Source: a virus
DNA: 64,000 bases
Direction: 5' to 3' (one strand)
Virus record (IMG/VR): IMGVR_UViG_3300008113_000016
Coordinates: 32,514 to 96,513 of that record
Within the stretch, counting starts at the first letter, position 1, and each line of letters begins with the position of its first letter. The notes under the pieces are model-generated. The model saw only the letters and a program-made list of their open reading frames with translations, was not told where the DNA came from and did not search any database. A program made the translations under genes and the position numbers. Below, piece after piece: positions 34,338 through 40,889 of this stretch.

Positions 34338-35980
34338 TGTTTACGGTTCCTCTGAACCCCAAACTCAACGAAAAGGAGATGGAGGGTTTTATTGCCTTTT
34401 TAGAAAAGTATAAGCACCTCATCTTTGACTTCTATTTTACTTGTCGCATACCACCATTTACACAGGATGCAATGGGTGACGTTTTTATTGGCGGGGAAGA
34501 AGATCATAACTATCTAAATGAATTGGCATTATTTATTCAGGAAAAGACTGGCGTAACTGCCTCTGCTGTATTTAATAATATAGAGGTTAGACCAGACCAA
34601 CAAAACCTAGACTTATGGATTGAAAACTTTAGACCTTGGTATGAAAAAGGTATTAGGTCTGTAACCATACCACACACACATTGGATGGCTACTGGTCAAA
34701 TTAAAAAGAATTTTCCAGAATTATTTGTTAAGAATACTATTTTAAGAAACGTGTCAGAGCCAAGAGACATTGAGAAGTTGGCTAAGGCTGGATTTGATTA
34801 CATTAATCTAGATCGTGATTTGATGAGAGACCACGAAAAGTTATTAAGGTTTAAGAAAGCAAAAGAAAAGTATGGAGTAAAACTATCCCTGCTTGCAAAC
34901 GAAGGATGCCTTGGTGGTTGCATTATGATGGACGAACACTATCAGTTTAACAATACAAGAACTGGTGGTCCTCAATATTTTAATGATCCAATCAGCCGTG
35001 TTGCCTGTCCTAAATGGGACATGGAAGATCAAGCAGTTATGTTAAAGACAGCAAACTTTACTCCATGGAGAGAGGACTGGGTTGAGTTCCTAGAAGAACT
35101 TGGTATTGATGTTATTAAGATGCATGGTCGTGAAGCAAAGACAAGGCTTCGTGAAAGCATGGACATTATTAAAAAGTTTGATAGCGGTGAAGAGATACTC
35201 TTTGAACACTTTAAAGGATTTATAGAAGAGACAAACCTAATAGATAAGCCCATAGATATATGGCGTAAAAAGATTAAGAACTGTAAGTTTGATTGTTGGG
35301 ACTGTGGTTTCTGTGACAAGATTATGCAGGCTAAGTATGGAAAGACAGTAGACCCCAAGGTCCTTCTTGTAACCAAGGAGTTAGTGGATTCTGTGAATAA
35401 CAGTATAGATATTGATATTCCTGGGCTAACTAGCCCTAGAGTCCAGTCTCTTATAAATAGCCTCTCTAAAGCCTCTACAGGCTACCTAGAGGTGGGTTCA
35501 GCCATGGGTGCTACGGCTGCAGCAGCCCTAAAGGATAACTCACTTAGGGCATACTTTGTAGATCTTTGGCAGGAAGATATCCAGCCATTCAAAGATAACT
35601 TATTTAATTTACCATCAAATACAAGGGATGGTTTTGTTAAGAATATAACACCCTATCTTGGTAAAAATAAAGTATCTGTAATTAAATCAGATATGTTAAA
35701 GGTAGACAAGCACAAGATAGAAAACATTGATCTGTTCTTTTACGACGGACCTCACGATAGACAATCCACATCAAAAGTGGTACAATATTATTCGGAAACA
35801 TTCGCTGACACGGCAGTCCTTATCTTTGATGATGCAAACTGGACTGAGGTTGTAGAGGGTGCTCAAGACGGAATAGCAAAGTCAGGCTTGAATGTTTTAT
35901 TTTCAAAAAAGGTTTTAAACGATATAGAATCAGAAAGGGATTGGTGGAATGGAATTTTCATCGTCGTTGTTAGTAGATAA
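34337..35980 (+). CDS. Fusion: U32-like TIM-barrel enzyme plus class I methyltransferase
   Basis: 547 residues in two parts. Residues 1-350: a barrel-like domain with FDYINLDRDLMRDHEKLLRF, then KLSLLANEGCLGGCIMMDEHYQFN and VACPKWDME, resembling U32/UbiV-type proteins that hold an Fe-S cluster on such cysteines; a further CKFDCWDCGFC cluster lies near 310-320. Residues 365-547: a Methyltransf_24-like domain with GYLEVGSAMGATAAAAL (SAM site), LFFYDGPHDRQSTSKVV and AVLIFDDANW. The fusion is unusual. It overlaps the next membrane-protein gene by 32 bases. Substrate unknown. Confidence 0.6.
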   Translation: MFTVPLNPKLNEKEMEGFIAFLEKYKHLIFDFYFTCRIPPFTQDAMGDVFIGGEEDHNYLNELALFIQEKTGVTASAVFNNIEVRPDQQNLDLWIENFRPWYEKGIRSVTIPHTHWMATGQIKKNFPELFVKNTILRNVSEPRDIEKLAKAGFDYINLDRDLMRDHEKLLRFKKAKEKYGVKLSLLANEGCLGGCIMMDEHYQFNNTRTGGPQYFNDPISRVACPKWDMEDQAVMLKTANFTPWREDWVEFLEELGIDVIKMHGREAKTRLRESMDIIKKFDSGEEILFEHFKGFIEETNLIDKPIDIWRKKIKNCKFDCWDCGFCDKIMQAKYGKTVDPKVLLVTKELVDSVNNSIDIDIPGLTSPRVQSLINSLSKASTGYLEVGSAMGATAAAALKDNSLRAYFVDLWQEDIQPFKDNLFNLPSNTRDGFVKNITPYLGKNKVSVIKSDMLKVDKHKIENIDLFFYDGPHDRQSTSKVVQYYSETFADTAVLIFDDANWTEVVEGAQDGIAKSGLNVLFSKKVLNDIESERDWWNGIFIVVVSR

Positions 35981-36863
35981 TCAAGAATACTTGTTGCTTT
36001 TAGCCATTGTCATGGGGCTATCTTTTGCAGCAAAGAAGACTCAATTTTTTCTTCCCCTGTATTCTTTAATTGCAAGAAAAGTAAAATCTAAAAGAGCAGT
36101 AGTTGCTTTAATTTCTTTAATATCTGGAGTGCTTCCAATTAATGGTCGTGCCTCAGTTTCTGCTGGAGCACTAGATACTATTGCTCCCAAGAAAAATAGA
36201 TCTAAGTATGGGGTCGTAGACTATCTATCAACACACCACTACTACTTCTGGTCTCCACTAGAGGCAACGGTTATCGTTCCAATGGCTACCCTAGGAATTA
36301 CCTATTGGCAGTTTATGGGAAGAATGCTTCCACTACTGCTGACCGCACTGGCTGTTATAGTATTTTATTTGTTTAGAGTATTAAAAGAAGAAGACATAGA
36401 TATTGATGTGGTCAAGAGGACAGAGCCAACTGAGTGGAAGCAAGATAGAAAGCAGTTGGTGGGCTACGCTAAGACATTGCTTTTTGTTGGTGCAATCATT
36501 ATTCTTGGCAACATCGTTAAGGCTAACTTTGAAACAATCAATGCTTGGGTAAACAGTGCTCACGACAATGGTCTACTGCTTATGGTTATTATTGCAGGAT
36601 TCTTAGCCTCTTTTGCTTTAGGAAGTAGTGGTAAGTTTGCAGGCTTTACTTCTCTATCTGCTACGGTATATGGAGTGGAATACCTACCATTGTTCTTTGC
36701 AATTGATTACGCAGGATACATGTTGTCTCCAGCACACAAGTGCTTGATCATTACAAAGTCTTATTTTGGAACAACACTAAAAGAACACTACAAGGCTATT
36801 TTTGCTTTGGTCATACCAGTCATGGCTATGGGCGTATTGACCTATCTAACAATTGATAAATAG
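35949..36863 (+). CDS. DUF401-like integral membrane permease
   Basis: 304 residues with about eight hydrophobic segments. SGVLPINGRASVSAGALDTIAPKKNRS and AGYMLSPAHKCLIITKSYFGTTLKEH match the two conserved loops of the DUF401/anion-permease-like family (PxxGRxxxSAxxLDxxAP; LSPxHxCLxxTxxYF). An auxiliary membrane transporter is rare in phages. The start overlaps the U32-like/methyltransferase gene, suggesting joint function. Confidence 0.65.
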   Translation: MEFSSSLLVDNQEYLLLLAIVMGLSFAAKKTQFFLPLYSLIARKVKSKRAVVALISLISGVLPINGRASVSAGALDTIAPKKNRSKYGVVDYLSTHHYYFWSPLEATVIVPMATLGITYWQFMGRMLPLLLTALAVIVFYLFRVLKEEDIDIDVVKRTEPTEWKQDRKQLVGYAKTLLFVGAIIILGNIVKANFETINAWVNSAHDNGLLLMVIIAGFLASFALGSSGKFAGFTSLSATVYGVEYLPLFFAIDYAGYMLSPAHKCLIITKSYFGTTLKEHYKAIFALVIPVMAMGVLTYLTIDK

Positions 36864-36886
36864 TATAATTGGTTAGGAGGTAATAA

Positions 36887-37210
36887 ATGTATCCATCACA
36901 CACAATGACCCTTTATAGAGGAATAGTCCCATATAGCGGAAGCGGAACCTATACTAATGTATATACTTCTCCTTCTGCAGGTACTATCACTGTAATAAAG
37001 AATATAGTTGTTTCACACGATCATAATGCTGCCAGAGAAATAAGCATCAAACTTAATGGTGTCGCATTTCTAATTGACAAGCAAATTCAACCAAAAGACT
37101 TTGTAAACCTGCTTATTGATCAAAACGTAGATACTATTGAAATGTTTTGTACCCTAGACCCCGTAGATGGGGATATGCATGTGCATATTAGTGGTACAGA
37201 AGAGCACTAA
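36887..37210 (+). CDS. Small beta-sandwich virion protein (paralogue B)
   Basis: 107 residues; paralogue of the product at 30855-31157. GGAGG upstream. A TATAAT at 36864-36869 lies 18 bases before the start, without a well-placed -35. Contains several His residues near the C-terminus (DMHVHISGTEEH). Possibly a virion decoration protein expressed separately from the fibre operon. Confidence 0.5.
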   Translation: MYPSHTMTLYRGIVPYSGSGTYTNVYTSPSAGTITVIKNIVVSHDHNAAREISIKLNGVAFLIDKQIQPKDFVNLLIDQNVDTIEMFCTLDPVDGDMHVHISGTEEH

Positions 37211-37212
37211 CA

Positions 37213-37221
37213 TGCTATAAT
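37213..37221 (+). promoter_or_regulatory. Extended -10 promoter upstream of terminator
   Basis: TG-C-TATAAT (37213-37221). Transcripts would start near 37228 and meet the terminator about 15 bases later. Confidence 0.55.
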
Positions 37222-37241
37222 AATATAGCCTGTCCAACGGC

Positions 37242-37272
37242 AGTTAGTCCCCGAAAGGGGATTAACTTTTTT
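37242..37272 (+). terminator. Rho-independent terminator / attenuator
   Basis: AGTTAGTCCCC (37242-37252), GAAA loop, GGGGATTAACT (37257-37267): 11 bp with one G-T pair, then six T. It ends the upstream transcript, but an extended -10 promoter lies just before it, so transcripts from that promoter would be cut to about 45 bases unless read-through occurs. Confidence 0.88.
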
Positions 37273-37285
37273 AGAAAGGTAAAAT

Positions 37286-37651
37286 ATGAATATTCTGGTT
37301 TACGGAACAGATAGTTTTAATGACTATAGCACCTTCATGAGAGGGCTGGTGGTTTGCATAGACAACAACCACAAAGAAGAAACTCGTGAGGTAGTTATAT
37401 ATAGCGCAGGACCATATGCTTTAAACCATATGACTGCTGAGTTCTGCAATAAAACACTAGACTATTTTAAACAAAAGAAAATTAAGATTAAGTTTCATCG
37501 TATTCCTATTAAGACTGCTAGTAAGAAGATTGCAGAGATTAACCCAGATGAGGTAATATCTTTTCAAGCACGACTTGACAACACCTCTAAGGATCCGCTA
37601 AAATATACCTGTGAACTATTTGGCATTAAATACAGTTTTTATCGTGTTTGA
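37286..37651 (+). CDS. SLOG-like nucleotide-binding protein (tentative)
   Basis: 121 residues. The N-terminus ILVYGTDSFNDYSTFMRGLVVCIDNNHKE resembles the SLOG/YspA Rossmann-like fold (GSRxFxDYxxF). The remainder (VVIYSAGPYALNHMTAEF) agrees with a nucleotide-type pocket. It lies between a terminator/attenuator and a consensus promoter. Role uncertain; some SLOG proteins sense or hydrolyse nucleotide signals. Confidence 0.5.
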   Translation: MNILVYGTDSFNDYSTFMRGLVVCIDNNHKEETREVVIYSAGPYALNHMTAEFCNKTLDYFKQKKIKIKFHRIPIKTASKKIAEINPDEVISFQARLDNTSKDPLKYTCELFGIKYSFYRV

Positions 37652-37653
37652 TG

Positions 37654-37682
37654 TTGACAATTCTTTAAAACAAGCGTATAAT
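37654..37682 (+). promoter_or_regulatory. Perfect sigma-70 consensus promoter
   Basis: TTGACA (37654-37659), 17-base spacer, TATAAT (37677-37682). Both hexamers are perfect. It begins immediately after the previous gene and drives the WhiB-containing operon. Confidence 0.9.
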
Positions 37683-37705
37683 GATATTAAATAGAAAGGT
37701 TGGAC

Positions 37706-37957
37706 ATGGCACAAAAACAAAAAGATATTAAGACAATTGACTTGACATATGATCAGGCTCATGACCTAGTATCAAAGAACCCAGATTTGTATTGGGATGG
37801 ATACACCATTGTAAGTTGGAGAGAGAATGTAGATGCATTCACAATGCCTAATGGTTTATTCAGAAATGGTAAATGGGGTATTGCCTTCAGACACTCATTT
37901 AATGAGGCAGGCATTTGGAGGGTTCCAGTATTTTATGTTAATAGACGTAGACGGTAA
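37706..37957 (+). CDS. Conserved small actinophage protein
   Basis: 83 residues from ATG 37706, seven bases after AAAGG. Sequence: DLTYDQAHDLVSKNPDLYWDGYTIVSWRENVDAF, then a basic tail VNRRRR. No catalytic motif. Overlaps the whiB start by 23 bases and is the first gene of a strong promoter, so it may act early. Confidence 0.6.
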   Translation: MAQKQKDIKTIDLTYDQAHDLVSKNPDLYWDGYTIVSWRENVDAFTMPNGLFRNGKWGIAFRHSFNEAGIWRVPVFYVNRRRR

Positions 37958-38222
37958 CTGGAAAAAAGACGCTGCTTGCAAGTCTTTAGATCCAGAACTA
38001 TTCTTCGACAAGTATGAAGAAGATCCAGACTTAGCAAAGGCTGTAGATCAGATTTGTTTAGGTTGTCCAGTAATCTCAAGATGTTTTGAGGTAGGTACTA
38101 GTTTGAATAACTATGGAGTCTGGGGTGGTGTATACTTAGTAGAGGGTGAGCCTGATAAGTCTCGTAACCTACATAAAACACAAACAGTTTGGACTGAAAT
38201 TATGGAGTTAATTAATGAGTAA
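37935..38222 (+). CDS. whiB: WhiB-family Fe-S transcription regulator
   Basis: 95 residues. The four cysteines that bind a 4Fe-4S cluster are C15 (AACKSLDPELFF), C41 and C44 (ICLGC) and C50 (SRC), with the conserved GVWGGVYL turn after them. WhiB proteins are restricted to Actinobacteria and their phages; they bind the principal sigma factor and change promoter choice. Start at ATG 37935 inside the previous gene. Confidence 0.9.
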   Translation: MLIDVDGNWKKDAACKSLDPELFFDKYEEDPDLAKAVDQICLGCPVISRCFEVGTSLNNYGVWGGVYLVEGEPDKSRNLHKTQTVWTEIMELINE

Positions 38223-38472
38223 GTTTACAGAAGATATGGCGTTTGCTGTTAGACAAATACCACACCCATATCCTGGATTGATTGTAGATTTTGTTGAGTT
38301 CCCAGACTATATTGGTATTCGTGTTTATGAAAATCAAATTATGGAACTTAATGACAACAAGCGTGTTACATTTATGGAATACTTACAGCAACTTCGTCAG
38401 ATGATTGAACTTGCTGGAGAAAAAGCATTCTTTGATGGTGTAGCGGGTGACCCGCCAAGTAAAAGGAGATAA
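38215..38472 (+). CDS. Hypothetical protein
   Basis: 85 residues, overlapping whiB by 8 bases. FAVRQIPHPYPGLIVDFVEFPDYIGIRVYENQIMELNDNKRVTFMEYLQQLRQMIEL: a beta hairpin then a helix, as in small actinophage proteins of the whiB cluster. Function unknown. Confidence 0.6.
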   Translation: MSKFTEDMAFAVRQIPHPYPGLIVDFVEFPDYIGIRVYENQIMELNDNKRVTFMEYLQQLRQMIELAGEKAFFDGVAGDPPSKRR

Positions 38473-38473
38473 C

Positions 38474-38656
38474 GTGAACAGACCAGTGCTTATTATAGAG
38501 TTTAATATAATGGGGCAACTTCTCAAAGAAGGACTATACATGTCCTTGATTTCTTGGGAACAAGATGGTATACTTCACGAAGAGTATTTGGAAAACGATG
38601 AGTTTGTCCCACTTGAAGATCTTGGGTGGGAACATGAGCAAGAAACTAATTTCTAA
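38474..38656 (+). CDS. Small acidic protein
   Basis: 60 residues from GTG 38474 with AAAGGAG upstream (an ATG at 38447 is inside the previous gene). Beta-hairpin character with an acidic C-terminus (LENDEFVPLEDLGWEHEQE). No family recognised. Confidence 0.5.
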   Translation: MNRPVLIIEFNIMGQLLKEGLYMSLISWEQDGILHEEYLENDEFVPLEDLGWEHEQETNF

Positions 38657-38669
38657 AAGATAGGGAATA

Positions 38670-39221
38670 ATGACTGTAATTGTTGGCGTAGTAAACAGTA
38701 CTGGATGCTATATTGCTGGTGACCGTGGGGCATCTGACGATAACATAATTCTTCCTTTAGCGCACCCAAAAGTTTGGAGAACTGGAAACTATCTTTTTGG
38801 ATATTACGGAAGTATGGATGGGGAAAAAGTTATGTATAACTTTGAGCCACCTGCTTTATCAAATAGAAAAAATGTAGATAAGTTTATGCTTGGAGATTTT
38901 ACTCAAGCCCTAAAAGCATTTTATGATCAACATTTTGTTTTTGCTACACAAGACAAAGAACTAGATTTTGGAATGATCATTATTGCTGGAAAGTATATGT
39001 ATGAGCATGATGCTGGAACAATGTCTATGACAAGATTTGAAACAGATTATCTTTCTGTTGGTAGCGGTTCTGAGTATGCTTATGGATCTCTTTATGCAAC
39101 ATCTGCTTGGTCGGACGGAAAGAAGAGAGCAAAGACTGCTATTGAGGCTGCAGTAAAATATAGCCCTAGTTGTATGGCACCCATAGATCTATTGGAGATA
39201 AAACATGAAGAAAAGCAATGA
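38670..39221 (+). CDS. Proteasome-like Ntn hydrolase
   Basis: 183 residues. MTVIVGVVNSTGCYIAGDRGASD puts Thr2 at the N-terminus after Met removal, as in HslV/proteasome beta subunits. The end YLSVGSGSEYAYGSLYATSAW ... AIEAAVKYSPSCMAPIDLLEI matches their conserved GSGxxYAxGAL and helix-turn pattern. It may be a phage protease or self-assembling peptidase; no ATPase partner is seen here. Confidence 0.75.
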   Translation: MTVIVGVVNSTGCYIAGDRGASDDNIILPLAHPKVWRTGNYLFGYYGSMDGEKVMYNFEPPALSNRKNVDKFMLGDFTQALKAFYDQHFVFATQDKELDFGMIIIAGKYMYEHDAGTMSMTRFETDYLSVGSGSEYAYGSLYATSAWSDGKKRAKTAIEAAVKYSPSCMAPIDLLEIKHEEKQ

Positions 39222-39513
39222 CGATTATTTAGTTAAGTTTGAAAAAGATGCAAGAGAGATTCTAGAAGAAGCCCTTGCAACTCTGATCAAAAAGCAGGAG
39301 GACTATGGTCCAAAGAACATTAGCACTGCCCCAGGAGGACCACTAAATGGTCTTATGGTGAGGCTGCATGATAAGATGGAGAGACTTAAAAATCTCATCT
39401 ACAATAATAGGATTACCAAAAATGAGTCTGTTGAAGACAGTTTCTTGGACAGCATGAACTACAATCTAATTGCCCTTATGGTTTTAAGAGGCAAGTGGGA
39501 TAACTGGGAGTGA
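39205..39513 (+). CDS. Nucleotide-modification-associated/MazG-like protein
   Basis: 102 residues. KKQEDYGPKNI and GLMVRLHDKMERLKNL...VEDSFLDSMNYNLIALMVLRGKW match the DUF1599/Nmad1-type, MazG-related all-alpha fold often found in phages near nucleotide-metabolism genes. It overlaps the proteasome-like gene by 17 bases. Confidence 0.65.
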   Translation: MKKSNDDYLVKFEKDAREILEEALATLIKKQEDYGPKNISTAPGGPLNGLMVRLHDKMERLKNLIYNNRITKNESVEDSFLDSMNYNLIALMVLRGKWDNWE

Positions 39514-39515
39514 GC

Positions 39516-39668
39516 ATGAAGTTGCATAAGACAGGGTTCTTTGGTATAATTGGGTTTGTGTTCATTTGGGCAACGCTCACTGTGATACATACCTTTAGGT
39601 CAATGAAAGACATTGACCTTTTTGATATCGGAGAAGACGATATCGAAGACAATCTAAATAATGAATAA
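39516..39668 (+). CDS. Small single-pass membrane protein
   Basis: 50 residues: MKLHKTGFFGIIGFVFIWATLTVIHTF spans the membrane once, followed by an acidic cytoplasmic tail. It starts two bases after the previous stop. A promoter lies inside its coding region. No family recognised. Confidence 0.5.
   Translation: MKLHKTGFFGIIGFVFIWATLTVIHTFRSMKDIDLFDIGEDDIEDNLNNE
39522..39550 (+). promoter_or_regulatory. Promoter of the secreted-protein moron
   Basis: TTGCAT (39522-39527), 17-base spacer, extended TGG-TATAAT (39545-39550). It lies inside the small membrane-protein gene, 132 bases before the next start, and may create a separate transcript for the secreted protein. Confidence 0.6.
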
Positions 39669-39681
39669 TTAAGGAGAATAA

Positions 39682-40788
39682 ATGAATTCATTTAAGAAAA
39701 TCGCTCTAGCCGTGGTTGCAGCCATGACTACCGCAACAATCGTAGCAACACCTGCAAGTGCTGCTGTAATGACAGTCGCTGTTGACCTTGCTGGAACGGC
39801 TAACACAACCGCTTCAGCAATTGCCACACCTGCTTCATTGCCAGTACCTGCTGATAACACGGTAGATGCTGCAGATGCACTTAAGTTTGTTGCAACAGTA
39901 GATACAGGAACAAACGTTACTGTAACAACTACAAATGCAACAATTGTATCTGCACTACATACTGCTGCTGCTCCAGTAGGAGCATCGTCAGGATCATCAT
40001 CTTTGACAATTGCAACTGGTACAGGAACAACTGCAACGTTCTATGTATACACAAAGACAACCGCAATCGGTACAGTTGTAGTTAATAATCAAGGAACAAC
40101 CCTTACATACTATGTACAGGGAACTGCTGGTAAGATTAATAACCTTACAGTATCTGCACCTGCATCTGGTGCTGCTGGAACAAAGCAAGACATTACTGTA
40201 ACTGCTACAGACGTATTTGGAAACAAGGTTTCTGGTAAGTCAATCACAGCATCAGTATTTGCTGCAACCGCAACACTAGATACAGCAACAGCAACAACTG
40301 GTGCAACACTTTCAGATTTTGGAGTTGCTAAGTTTGCTGCAACACTTCCATCAACTGGATCACGTTCACTAATTACATTTGCACCAACAACATCATCTGA
40401 TGCAACAACAGCAGATGTAGTTGGTCTTGCTGCTCGTACACTTGCACCGTTTGCAGAGATTACAGTTCGTGATCTAGTATCAGAACTTGCTGCACAGACT
40501 GCTGCAAAGGATGCAGCACTTGCTGCAAAGGCAGTAGCAGATGCTGCACTTGTTAAGGCAACTGCAGAACACACTGCTCTAATTGCTGCTGAAAAGGCTG
40601 CTTCTGCTAAGGCACTTGCCGATGCAAAGACTGCTTCAGATGCTGCACTTGTTGCAAAGGATGCAGAGATTGCAAAGTTGAAGGCAGATAATGCTGCTGC
40701 ACTTGCTGCAATTAAGAAGGCATTCAACGATCTTGCTAAGAAATGGAATGCAAAGAATCCAAAGGCAAAGGTCACACTAGTTAAGTAA
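39682..40788 (+). CDS. Secreted Ala/Thr-rich surface protein, host-like
   Basis: 368 residues. A clear Sec signal peptide (KKIALAVVAAMTTATIVATPASA, cleavage after ASA) precedes a Thr/Ala-rich Ig-like region (VTVSAPASGAAGTKQDITVTATDVFGNKVSGKSITASVF). The last 120 residues are a coiled coil (AAKDAALAAKAVADAALVKATAEH). The codon use is less AT-rich than its neighbours. It has its own promoter and terminator. The domain layout resembles actinobacterial cell-surface proteins, so it may have been acquired from a host. AAGGAG upstream. Confidence 0.8.
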   Translation: MNSFKKIALAVVAAMTTATIVATPASAAVMTVAVDLAGTANTTASAIATPASLPVPADNTVDAADALKFVATVDTGTNVTVTTTNATIVSALHTAAAPVGASSGSSSLTIATGTGTTATFYVYTKTTAIGTVVVNNQGTTLTYYVQGTAGKINNLTVSAPASGAAGTKQDITVTATDVFGNKVSGKSITASVFAATATLDTATATTGATLSDFGVAKFAATLPSTGSRSLITFAPTTSSDATTADVVGLAARTLAPFAEITVRDLVSELAAQTAAKDAALAAKAVADAALVKATAEHTALIAAEKAASAKALADAKTASDAALVAKDAEIAKLKADNAAALAAIKKAFNDLAKKWNAKNPKAKVTLVK

Positions 40789-40801
40789 TTAACACAACAT
40801 T

Positions 40802-40831
40802 AAGGGGCTAACTAAGGTTAGCCCCTTTTTT
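40802..40831 (+). terminator. Rho-independent terminator after secreted protein
   Basis: AAGGGGCTAAC (40802-40812), TAAG loop, GTTAGCCCCTT (40817-40827), then more T: a perfect 11-bp stem plus T-run. Confidence 0.93.
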
Positions 40832-40841
40832 GTTTGTCAAA

Positions 40842-40850
40842 TGATATACT
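40842..40850 (+). promoter_or_regulatory. Extended -10 promoter for the PA14 surface gene
   Basis: TGA-TATACT (40842-40850) directly after the terminator, with no -35. Predicted start about 40857. Confidence 0.55.
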
Positions 40851-40889
40851 TATCTTGTAAGACATTTGTCTTCATTAGGAGAAAGGGAA

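Noticed and set aside
36837-36869. TTGACC plus TATAAT before 36887 as a sigma-70 promoter
   Set aside because: The spacer is 21 bases, too long for normal recognition.
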